64,000 nucleotides of DNA from Pseudodesulfovibrio sediminis (lineage in GTDB: Bacteria; Desulfobacterota; Desulfovibrionia; Desulfovibrionales; Desulfovibrionaceae). Location: NCBI RefSeq assembly GCF_020886695.1, contig NZ_AP024485.1, forward strand, positions 2,303,001 through 2,367,000, written 5' to 3'. This document shows positions 25,351 to 32,558 of the stretch, one piece after another (position 1 is the first letter of the stretch; each line of letters begins with the position of its first letter). The translations under genes were made by a program, and so were the position numbers. Below the pieces are notes generated by a model. That model did no database searches. It saw only the letters and a list, made by a program, of their open reading frames with translations, and was not told where the DNA came from.

Positions 25351-26784
25351 TTATTTCCTTTTCCTTTGTTGACGTTCTTTTCTGCGCCGACTGGAGACTT
25401 TGCCAGAAGGTGCCATTTTGACCAGTCGGGGTTCAAAGCGGGCGACCTGTTCCACCAAGTCTTCCTGGGCAGCCATGACCGCTTCAATGTCCTTGTAAGC
25501 CATGGGCACCTCATCCAAGCCTCCGGAAACAAGGTGCACCTTTTTCTTTTTCAGAAACTCATTAGCTTCTGCCCAGGTAAACCGTCGCTCGGCTTCTACC
25601 CGGCTCATGGCTCTGCCTGCCCCATGTGAAGCAGAATTGAGCCCCTCTTCGTTCCCTTTGCCTCGGACCACAAAGCCGCTTGTGGCCATAGACCCCGGGA
25701 TGACACCCAAGACGCCATTTGTGGCAGGGGTCGCGCCTTTGCGGTGCACGACCACTTCGCGCCCCTTGTGGGCTTCCTTCCAGGCGAAGTTGTGGTGGTT
25801 CTCCACTCCGGCCAGCACTTCGCAGCCAAGATGATCCACCACGTGCTTGTGAATCAGTTCATGATTGGCAGCGGAATATCGACCCATGAGCTCCATAGCC
25901 TGCCAGTATTCGCGTCCTTCAGGGCTGTCCATGTCGAGCCAGGCCAAGTGGGACAGTTCCTCTGGAAGTTCAGGGTGAAGCTGTCTGGCAAGTGCGCTAT
26001 AGTGTTTTGCGACTTTTTCTCCAGTTCCCCTACTGCCGCTGTGGCTCAGCATAGCAACGTACTTGCCGCGACCGATTCCCAAATCCTCCGAAAGGACCTC
26101 CAGCACGCCGAATTCAACGAAATGGTTTCCGCCACCGCTGGTGCCTAATTGTTTCGCGGCTTTGTTGTGGTGTTTACGCAGAATAGGAATTTCTTCCCAA
26201 GCAGGATCGTCCATCACCTCATGCTGACGTCCGGGTTTGAAGGTACAGCCGGTACCAAAGCGGGTTTCCTTTTCCAACGCTTCGATGAGGTCCTCCTGAT
26301 AAGCGACGATGTCAGGGACGAGCAGGTCCAGCACAGAAAGCTTCATGCGGCAGGCTATATCCACACCAACAGCATACGGAATGACAGCATTGTCGGTCGC
26401 CAGCACTCCGCCGATGGGCAGGCCATACCCAACGTGAGCATCAGGCATGAGTGCTCCGGCCACGGAGATGGGCAGTTTGCAGGCCTGTGCCATTTGGTCG
26501 ATGGCGGCAGGCTCGAAGTTGTCACCCCATTGTTGCCAGGGGGCTGCCTCATCACGTCCGGAAAACCGGGCACGGGCCTCAGTGACCCTAACGATGGTGC
26601 GAGCCAGGTTGCCCCATACTTCATCCTCGGTGAGGAGCTTCGGTGCGTCGACGACGGCCAGTATGGCCTGCTCGACATCTTCGACTGTCTGTCCAGATTT
26701 CATGGCTTGCTTTACTCCACCCAGGGCGGCATCCACGCCGATGCCGGCAGGGACACCCAATTCTTTCAATCGTGCTGCTTTCAT
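25351..26784 (-). CDS. rtcB: RNA-splicing ligase RtcB
   Basis: 477 residues. RtcB joins RNA 2',3'-cyclic-phosphate or 3'-phosphate ends to 5'-OH ends using GTP and manganese. All active-site motifs are visible: PDAHVGYGLPIGGVLAT, GVDIACRM (metal-binding Asp and Cys), GTSGGGNHFVE, SHSGSRGTG, ENHHNFAW, GVIPGSMAT and the guanylylated histidine in SHGAGRAMSR. An extra N-terminal segment of about 90 residues precedes the core and the C-terminal tail is very basic (SSRRRKERQQRKRK), which may hold RNA. It starts three bases after rtcA. Expression should come from the sigma-54 promoter upstream of rsr. Confidence 0.97.
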   Translation of the reverse strand: MKAARLKELGVPAGIGVDAALGGVKQAMKSGQTVEDVEQAILAVVDAPKLLTEDEVWGNLARTIVRVTEARARFSGRDEAAPWQQWGDNFEPAAIDQMAQACKLPISVAGALMPDAHVGYGLPIGGVLATDNAVIPYAVGVDIACRMKLSVLDLLVPDIVAYQEDLIEALEKETRFGTGCTFKPGRQHEVMDDPAWEEIPILRKHHNKAAKQLGTSGGGNHFVEFGVLEVLSEDLGIGRGKYVAMLSHSGSRGTGEKVAKHYSALARQLHPELPEELSHLAWLDMDSPEGREYWQAMELMGRYSAANHELIHKHVVDHLGCEVLAGVENHHNFAWKEAHKGREVVVHRKGATPATNGVLGVIPGSMATSGFVVRGKGNEEGLNSASHGAGRAMSRVEAERRFTWAEANEFLKKKKVHLVSGGLDEVPMAYKDIEAVMAAQEDLVEQVARFEPRLVKMAPSGKVSSRRRKERQQRKRK

Positions 26785-26787
26785 TTT

Positions 26788-27822
26788 TTACTCCTTACCG
26801 AGGTCGATGCGCCAGACGCCTTCGCTCTCTTGCTTTATTTCGATGGGCAGGTCGATGAACTGCCTGATAACTTCAATATTGGTTAATGTGTGCATAGACG
26901 GTTTGGTGGTCCGGAAGCTGCCGCCACCTGCCAATACCATGGGCAGAAGCAGTTGATCCGCCAGTTGTCGTTCTACCACCGCCCCGCTGTCCAAGAACAT
27001 TTTGACATCTTTCACAGCTTTTGCCGCTACCTGTTCGGCGGTGACGCCCTTGCGGCCAAAAGCGGTAAAGCAGGCGGGCAGGGCGTTCTCTGAGTGCACC
27101 TCCACAAAGAGGTAGTTGCCGGGGCCAGGTGAGGGCAGGTCGAACTCCACAGAACAGTCATTTTCAGCCAGCCCCAAGCCTTCCTTGACGATTTCGAGCT
27201 CTCGCTTACAGATGTCCTTGGAAATCCGTGCCACACAGGACCGGGCCAAAATACGCTTGCAATCTGCGGATTCCAGAAACTCCACTCGACGCAGTTGCTC
27301 CACAGGAGTCACGTTCACGGTAAAACGCCCCCCGCCGACAGGGTAAAAACCGTATTGCTTGAGATGCACCTTTAATGAAGGCCCCATGGCCTCCACTGCA
27401 GGCAGGTAACACCGCTCAAGAAAATCAAAAGGCGGTGAGGCCATATTGTGAGTCCCGCCTTCCACGGTGATGGTGGAGGTGTTTTCCGCCAACAAAAGGG
27501 CCGGGAGCACGGTCTGGAGCACCAATCCGGCGCTGCCGGCAGTGCCTACGGCGAAATCGTAGTGACCGCCTTGAATCGGGCCGGGGGAGAACCGTATTTC
27601 TGTTGAACCTACGACATGTCCCTGGACTTCGGCTCCACAGACTTCGGCTGCGGCTTTCAATGCTGTGAGGTGTTGACGCATGAGTCCCGGTTTTGCGCGG
27701 CCGTTACGTATGTTGATGACGTGAACGGGCTTGCCTGTGACCATGGAAAGCGTCAGGGACGAGCGTAAAACTTGACCGCCCCCTTCACCAAAGCTTCCGT
27801 CTATTTTCAAAGAATCAATCAT
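26788..27822 (-). CDS. rtcA: RNA 3'-terminal phosphate cyclase
   Basis: 344 residues, normal for RtcA, which uses ATP to turn an RNA 3'-phosphate into a 2',3'-cyclic phosphate. It begins with the family signature IDGSFGEGGGQVLRSSLTLSMVTGKPV and has RPGLxxQH-like KPGLMRQHLTALKA. The catalytic histidine is the one in SMHTLTNIEV near residue 315. AGGAG lies before the ATG. It follows the two small structured RNAs after rsr and precedes rtcB, an order reversed from the usual rtcBA. Confidence 0.96.
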   Translation of the reverse strand: MIDSLKIDGSFGEGGGQVLRSSLTLSMVTGKPVHVINIRNGRAKPGLMRQHLTALKAAAEVCGAEVQGHVVGSTEIRFSPGPIQGGHYDFAVGTAGSAGLVLQTVLPALLLAENTSTITVEGGTHNMASPPFDFLERCYLPAVEAMGPSLKVHLKQYGFYPVGGGRFTVNVTPVEQLRRVEFLESADCKRILARSCVARISKDICKRELEIVKEGLGLAENDCSVEFDLPSPGPGNYLFVEVHSENALPACFTAFGRKGVTAEQVAAKAVKDVKMFLDSGAVVERQLADQLLLPMVLAGGGSFRTTKPSMHTLTNIEVIRQFIDLPIEIKQESEGVWRIDLGKE

Positions 27823-27983
27823 TCAAATCTCCTGCATGCAGAATCTTTACGCATGGAACAGAGCGGCGGCAAGAGGGGGGAGAAAAGGCCCGGGATAGAG
27901 GCATAGCCGACCTATCTGTCGGGTGTAGGATGTATTTTCTCCGGCATCCGCCGCATGTTCAATTTCCACTTTTTATCCTTTGG

Positions 27984-28077
27984 ACGGCAAGGGATGTCCG
28001 ATGTTCCACTCCCGGACTCGGGAGATCGGCCGGAATTGAACCGGCAGTCCAGATGCAGTCGAGCAGACATTCACCGT
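27984..28077 (-). ncRNA. Y-RNA-like small RNA, second copy (YrlB-like)
   Basis: Minus-strand RNA of about 94 bases. ACGG and ATGTC at the 5' end pair with GACAT and CCGT at the 3' end. It contains a perfect tRNA-type T-arm, GCCGG-TTCAATT-CCGGC (28029-28045), followed by a hairpin CTCCCG/CGGGAG (28009-28024). Its first 24 bases match those of the upstream element closely (GGTGaATGtCTGcTCGA versus GGTGgATGcCTGtTCGA). It is located between rsr and rtcA, where Y RNAs of the YrlA/YrlB class occur in Salmonella. Y RNAs bind the Ro60 homologue Rsr. Exact ends are uncertain. Confidence 0.7.
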
Positions 28078-28090
28078 TTGAATTTCAAGT

Positions 28091-28202
28091 CGGGTGGCAA
28101 AAGGTGTTCGAAGGACCCACTCCTGCCGTGGAGGCTTCCCGGTTGCCGACCGGGCACCGGAATCGAACCGGCTAGACATGTACTCGAACAGGCATCCACC
28201 CG
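28091..28202 (-). ncRNA. Y-RNA-like small RNA, first copy (YrlA-like)
   Basis: Minus-strand RNA of about 112 bases closed by a perfect 7-bp stem, CGGGTGG with CCACCCG. It contains a T-arm, GCCGG-TTCGATT-CCGGT (28156-28172), with a canonical T-loop, then a hairpin CCCGGT/ACCGGG (28138-28154). A standard tRNA search would not accept it, since acceptor and anticodon arms are absent. The T-arm-plus-stem form and the position directly after rsr fit bacterial Y RNAs, whose tRNA-like module is a hallmark of YrlA. The matched start sequence of the second element shows the two are paralogues. Confidence 0.75.
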
Positions 28203-28283
28203 AAAAACTCATTCAGCAGGAACGACAAGGGGTGATACGAGGGGATAACATGTACTCGTATCAGCATTCGTTCCAATCATTTT

Positions 28284-29837
28284 TTACAATTCAACTCCCT
28301 CGATGACTCCGACCCAATGCTCCTCATTCAGGAGCCCACGGGCATAAATGTCGATGAGGTTGAACACCGTATCTGAGAATCCGCCGACGTTCATGATGTC
28401 ATCGCGCTCCGTGGCCTGCGTGGTGTTGTACGGAGCAATGTCCATACAGACCAGTCGGGCCTGTGGGTTGCGTCTCTTGAACAATGACCATTGGCGCATC
28501 AATTCAGTGCCATGGGCGCTGTCAGCGTCAACCCATGATTCGTTGTCCGACACCAGGATGACCATGTCGCCTTTAGCCCTACGACTGTTAAGACTCTCAA
28601 GCGGTGCGCTGATGTTGGTTCCGCCCCCCCAGACAGCTCCGAACTTGCCCGCATTGGTCAACACGCTGTCACGCGCATTAATCTGCAAGGGGACCACGTC
28701 ATAATCGAATGCCAGGATTTCAGCCTCTGGATTCTTACGGAGCACGGCAGCCGCAACAAGTCCGGCCACGTCAACACAAGTAACCGCCGAGGTGGCCCCT
28801 GCCCGGTACCCAGTCACAGGCATGCCCATTGAACCAGAAACGTCGGGGCAGACATAGACTTTACCGCCCAAAGCCGGGACCGCTTCCAGAGAGTACTCCA
28901 GAGCATCCTGTAGAGCCTCTCGGATTTCACCCGGAAGCTCATCTCCGCAGGCCACGCAGGCCGACAAAACCTGATACGGGAAAACACGTGCTTTGCGTAA
29001 CTCGTCCTGGTCGGCCAGTCGTTTGGCTACCATTGCAACCATTTCCGGATTCTCGAATACGCCATGCCGGGCAAAGGTGTTCAGGTTCATACGGGTCATG
29101 GTCCAACCAGCATTGCGGGCAATTTCAGTCCACTCTTCTTTGCCAATATCCAACGAAGCCAGCATCTGAAAAGACACTGCAGGCGGTCTTCCCTGTCCTG
29201 TTTCTTTATAATCCTCATAGTCTCTAACAAGGGCGGGCAGTTTGTCGCGATCCACATCGCGGCCTATAAGCCAGCCGTAAAATGCATCCCTGACCTCGTC
29301 TTCAGGTTTCGGATGCACCATCTTGATGATGTCCGCCAATGAGGGCGAATTGCCCACCGAAGCCCGCAACAGCGTGTCCTCCGAGTGGTCTGCCAGCCAG
29401 TTTCTTACCAGTCGTTTCGGGCGGGAGCCCAGAGACTTCCTTCCGACTACGCCAGAACGCATGATCTGAACGAAATTACGCAGCATCCTGCCGTTATCAA
29501 TGACACGCTCGAAGACCACAGGCAGCAATCCAGGTGCGGTCACAGACAGCCATGCGCACAACAAGGCGGGCATATCCTTCATGAACCCCTTTTCCCGGCT
29601 GTAGATCGCTGCCTTTGCAACGAACTCCGGCTCAACCTCTTTCACCAGTTCAAGCACGGAGTCGAGCTCGTCCCGGGCAGAAGCGTAAAACGTGCCGCCA
29701 AGAGTGCCGGTAGCCACATACTGGGCCAGGGTGTGCTTGGGGTCAAAGGTATAAGCAGCGGCACCAGCGTTGTTGGTGCCGGTGGTCGGGGGAACAAACT
29801 TTCCAGCAATAGTCTTGAACAGTTCAGTATTTGCCAT
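28284..29837 (-). CDS. rsr: Rsr, Ro60-like TROVE-domain RNA-binding protein
   Basis: 517 residues. Residues about 20-330 form the TROVE ring of helical repeats (NLxxF-type repeats, for example MNLNTFARHGVFENPEMVAMVAKRL). The C-terminal von Willebrand A domain has a MIDAS site, DVSGSMGM, and later DNESW. Ro60 proteins hold Y RNAs on the outside and misfolded RNA ends in the central hole; bacterial Rsr works with exoribonucleases and Y RNAs under stress. AAGGAG precedes the ATG. Two Y-RNA-like elements and rtcAB follow on the same strand, and the divergent rtcR gene encodes the expected activator. Confidence 0.95.
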   Translation of the reverse strand: MANTELFKTIAGKFVPPTTGTNNAGAAAYTFDPKHTLAQYVATGTLGGTFYASARDELDSVLELVKEVEPEFVAKAAIYSREKGFMKDMPALLCAWLSVTAPGLLPVVFERVIDNGRMLRNFVQIMRSGVVGRKSLGSRPKRLVRNWLADHSEDTLLRASVGNSPSLADIIKMVHPKPEDEVRDAFYGWLIGRDVDRDKLPALVRDYEDYKETGQGRPPAVSFQMLASLDIGKEEWTEIARNAGWTMTRMNLNTFARHGVFENPEMVAMVAKRLADQDELRKARVFPYQVLSACVACGDELPGEIREALQDALEYSLEAVPALGGKVYVCPDVSGSMGMPVTGYRAGATSAVTCVDVAGLVAAAVLRKNPEAEILAFDYDVVPLQINARDSVLTNAGKFGAVWGGGTNISAPLESLNSRRAKGDMVILVSDNESWVDADSAHGTELMRQWSLFKRRNPQARLVCMDIAPYNTTQATERDDIMNVGGFSDTVFNLIDIYARGLLNEEHWVGVIEGVEL

Positions 29838-29883
29838 ATCTTTTTCTCCTTGCGCATTTTCGTTTCGCGATTTGCATGGCTAA

Positions 29884-29899
29884 AGCACCAGCCGTGCCA
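29884..29899 (-). promoter_or_regulatory. sigma-54 promoter for the rsr-yrl-rtcAB operon
   Basis: Read on the minus strand, TGGCAC-N5-GTGCT keeps the invariant GG (-24) and GC (-12) with exactly ten bases between. It lies about 46 bases upstream of the rsr start codon. The enhancer-binding activator RtcR is encoded divergently. It is the only match to the consensus that I noticed in this intergenic region. Confidence 0.75.
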
Positions 29900-30037
29900 G
29901 ACTTGGAATAAAATCTAAAGAATGTATCCATGCCTTCGAATTTGTTTAGGAAATTTTTTCAACTGACATTTGCTAAACCGTTAAAAGGCAGATATAAAAC
30001 GGGCAATTGCTATACAAATGTATAAGGATTTATAATA

Positions 30038-31645
30038 ATGAAGAGTAAGAGGACGGTAGCATTCAGTTTGCTCGGAACCACCCTGGATGCGGGCAAAGGA
30101 GCCGGACGCTGGAGTCACTGGCGGCCAACAGTCTCAATATGCCAGCATGAAGATCTGCTCATTGACCGGCTAATACTGCTGCACGGTCGTAGCCACAGCA
30201 AGTTAGCCAAGTGCATAAGTGATGATATTCGGCTGGTCTCGCCTGAAACAGAAGTGGTCCCGCAGATTCTGGACTTTACAGATCCGTGGGACTTCGAAGA
30301 AGTCTTCTCGACCCTGTTGGACTTCAGCGAGCAGTTTCCCTTCAATCAAGAAGAGGAGGACTACCTCGTCAACATCACAACAGGCACACATGTCGCCCAG
30401 ATATGCCTTTTCCTGCTTACCGAAGCGCGCCAAATGCCTGGACGTCTGCTTCAGACGGGGCCACCCAAGGGCAAGAAAGGAGGTGTGGGCAGCTACTACA
30501 TAGTCGATTTGGACCTGTCCAAGTACGACTCCATTGCAATGCGCTTTGAAAAGCGCTCCAAGGACGATATTTCATTCCTCAAAGCGGGCATCGAGACGCG
30601 CAATGCGGAATTCAACTCTTTCATTGAACGTTTGGAAAAAGTGGCTAGCCGCTCTGCCGAACCGATTATGCTCACAGGACCGACAGGCGCGGGGAAGTCA
30701 ACACTGGCAAAACGCATATACGAGTTGAAAAGAAACAGGCGCGTCATCTCTGGCAATTTTGTCGAGGTCAACTGTGCCACCATACGTGGCGACGCGGCCA
30801 TGTCTGCCCTGTTTGGCCATAAAAAAGGGGCATTCACCGGAGCCGTCACCGACCGAAAGGGCCTGCTCCGTGCTGCAGACGGGGGGCTTCTGTTTCTTGA
30901 CGAGGTGGGAGAACTTGGCCTGGATGAACAGGCCATGCTCTTGAGAGCCATCGAAGAAAAGACATTCCTCCCAGTTGGCGCAGACAGGGAAGAACAAAGT
31001 GCATTCCAGCTTATTTGCGGTACCAACAGGGACCTGCAATACGAAGTGTCTAAGGGAAATTTTAGAGAGGACCTGCTGTCCAGGATCAACTTGTGGACAT
31101 TCAGAATGCCCGGACTCAAGGATCGACCGGAAGACATCGAGCCAAACGTTCAATACGAGCTGGACAGGTACGCCCGTGATACCGGTAAGCGAATCACCTT
31201 CAACAAGGAGGCCCGTGAGCGGTTTCTTTCTTTCGCAATGTCTCCTGAGGCTGCATGGAAGGCCAATTTTCGCGACCTCGGCGGTGCGTTGACCCGCATG
31301 TCCACCCTATCAAAGGGAGGGAGGATCACCGTTGATGTCTTGATGGAGGAAGTCGAACGCCTGAGGCAGCTCTGGGGGCAGGATTCACGGCTTAATCGAA
31401 GCGACACAGCACATATAGTTGAAGAGGTCCTTGGAAGCGAGAGAACCAGCCAGCTTGATCTGTTCGACAAGGCTCAACTTGGCGAGGTTTTACGTGTTTG
31501 CAAGGAAAGCAAAAGTCTTTCACAGGCAGGCCGCACTCTTTTCGCTGTTTCCAGGTCAAAAAAGAAAAGCGCCAACGATGCTGATCGGCTCACCAAATAC
31601 CTGAAGAAATACGGCCTTTCTTGGGCGGATAGCCAAATTGGCTAA
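30038..31645 (+). CDS. rtcR: RtcR, CARF-domain sigma-54 activator
   Basis: 535 residues. The N-terminal CARF-type sensor (about 1-180) includes FSLLGTTLDAGKGAGRWSHWRPTVSICQ and the VNITTGTHVAQ loop; it senses oligoribonucleotide signals from RNA damage in studied systems. The AAA+ domain has Walker A GPTGAGKSTLAKRIY, the sigma-54-contacting loop GAFTGAVTDRKGLL, and Walker B LLFLDEVGEL with FREDLLSRINLWTFRMPGL. A C-terminal helix-turn-helix segment ends the protein. It activates the divergent rsr-rtc operon from the sigma-54 promoter. AAGG before the ATG is a modest ribosome site. The 3' flank is AT-rich compared with most of the window. Confidence 0.96.
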   Translation: MKSKRTVAFSLLGTTLDAGKGAGRWSHWRPTVSICQHEDLLIDRLILLHGRSHSKLAKCISDDIRLVSPETEVVPQILDFTDPWDFEEVFSTLLDFSEQFPFNQEEEDYLVNITTGTHVAQICLFLLTEARQMPGRLLQTGPPKGKKGGVGSYYIVDLDLSKYDSIAMRFEKRSKDDISFLKAGIETRNAEFNSFIERLEKVASRSAEPIMLTGPTGAGKSTLAKRIYELKRNRRVISGNFVEVNCATIRGDAAMSALFGHKKGAFTGAVTDRKGLLRAADGGLLFLDEVGELGLDEQAMLLRAIEEKTFLPVGADREEQSAFQLICGTNRDLQYEVSKGNFREDLLSRINLWTFRMPGLKDRPEDIEPNVQYELDRYARDTGKRITFNKEARERFLSFAMSPEAAWKANFRDLGGALTRMSTLSKGGRITVDVLMEEVERLRQLWGQDSRLNRSDTAHIVEEVLGSERTSQLDLFDKAQLGEVLRVCKESKSLSQAGRTLFAVSRSKKKSANDADRLTKYLKKYGLSWADSQIG

Positions 31646-32105
31646 AACAGGTCGGGGAGGGGCTGTGGCTATTTCCACCCAAGATAATTCAAAAATCTTT
31701 GGTATTCTGTCTTTGCCCTATTATCAAACATCCTGATGTATTTGATAGGCTCATCAGCGTCTCTAAACTTCAGAGTGACCATGAAATCTGATTTGCGTCG
31801 CCTCCAGTTCCTTGCTTTTAGAGAGGAGAAGCATTTCCCCATTCACCACCAGTAAAATCTTGTTCTCGGTTCGCGATAAGGTAATCATTGCAAAGAACAC
31901 GAGGCTTAAAATAGAAGTCAGGAGCTATCTTGCCCAAAATTAAGGCCCCTTTAAGGAGCATCCAGAAATGGCTTAGGCACGATAACCCTCAACAACTGAG
32001 CGCTACTTGAGAAAATTCGGGTTGGATCTCGACAACCTGCTTGAGGTTGCAGAGGCATCCACTAGGAGCAAGATTGTGAATATTGGTGAAAGGCAATAAA
32101 TGAAC
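31646..32105. pseudogene. noncoding stretch with a decayed reading frame
   Basis: No intact gene in 460 bases. In two plus-strand frames around 31928-32099, peptide-like sequence continues across one frameshift: LPKIKAPLRSIQKWLRHDNP, then QQLSAT and, after a one-base shift, LRKFGLDLDNLLEVAEAS to a stop at 32097. The joined sequence would be a helical C-terminus of an unidentified protein. This could be a relic, possibly left by past insertion near the tRNA genes; or chance. Confidence 0.3.
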
Positions 32106-32138
32106 AATCCCCCCAGAAGTACGAGTTCTGGGGGGATT
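32106..32138. terminator. bidirectional hairpin before the tRNA pair
   Basis: AATCCCCCCAGAA (32106-32118) and TTCTGGGGGGATT (32126-32138) form a perfect 13-bp stem. It lies 67 bases after the 3' end of the minus-strand tRNA pair, so it most likely ends the tRNA transcript. Confidence 0.7.
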
Positions 32139-32205
32139 ATATCCACCTAGTATATCCAGGCTAACTATATCAAAGGTCACTGAAGCGTAACCAGTTGAAA
32201 TTTCA

Positions 32206-32281
32206 TGGCGTCCCCAAGGGGGTTTGAACCCCTGTTGCCGGCGTGAGAGGCCGGAGTCCTAGGCCACTAGACGATGGGGAC
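32206..32281 (-). tRNA. tRNA-Glu (CTC)
   Basis: 76 bases with encoded CCA. The acceptor stem GTCCCC pairs with GGGGAC. The D-arm region reads CGTCTAGTGGCCTAGGAC, as usual for tRNA-Glu. The anticodon stem CCGGC/GCCGG encloses CTCTCAC, giving anticodon CTC (codon GAG). The T-arm AGGGG-TTCAAAC-CCCCT is regular. It is separated by four bases from tRNA-Lys, and both are read on the minus strand. Confidence 0.96.
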
Positions 32282-32285
32282 AGGA

Positions 32286-32361
32286 TGGTGGGTCGTACTG
32301 GGCTCGAACCAGTGACTCTCTGCTTAAAAGGCAGATACTCTACCAACTGAGTTAACGACCC
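32286..32361 (-). tRNA. tRNA-Lys (TTT)
   Basis: 76 bases with encoded CCA. Acceptor GGGTCGT pairs with ACGACCC. The D-arm has AACTCAGTTGGTAGAGT. The anticodon stem TCTGC/GCAGA encloses CTTTTAA, giving anticodon TTT (lysine). The T-arm ACTGG-TTCGAGC-CCAGT is regular. It is upstream of tRNA-Glu in the same transcript. Confidence 0.97.
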
Positions 32362-32482
32362 GTGTTCCAAGGATGGTATCTCTATCTATTTGACCTTTGG
32401 GTGTCAAGCATAAATTCGGAATTAGTTTTTTGGGCTATTGGGTCAATAACCACTTGAGATACCAGAAGAATTAATTTTTTTC

Positions 32483-32510
32483 TTGCAAAATTATTCTGCT
32501 ATGTTATAGT
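32483..32510 (+). promoter_or_regulatory. sigma-70 promoter of the PaaK-like gene
   Basis: TTGCAA (32483-32488) and TATAGT (32505-32510) are separated by 16 bases in an AT-rich tract. The likely start of transcription is about 40 bases before the ATG, ahead of an AAGGAG ribosome site. No other good match is present between the tRNAs and the gene. Confidence 0.5.
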
Positions 32511-32558
32511 CCCGCTCCCTAATAAAAATGCGAAAAAAGCAGTTTAAGGAGAATACAT

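Noticed and set aside
24933-25532. 199-residue minus-strand frame after the DJ-1 genes
   Set aside because: Overlaps the 3' end of rtcB in another frame and has no start signal or family features.
27984-28202. tRNA genes suggested by T-arm sequences
   Set aside because: Acceptor and anticodon stems are missing; the Y-RNA interpretation fits better.
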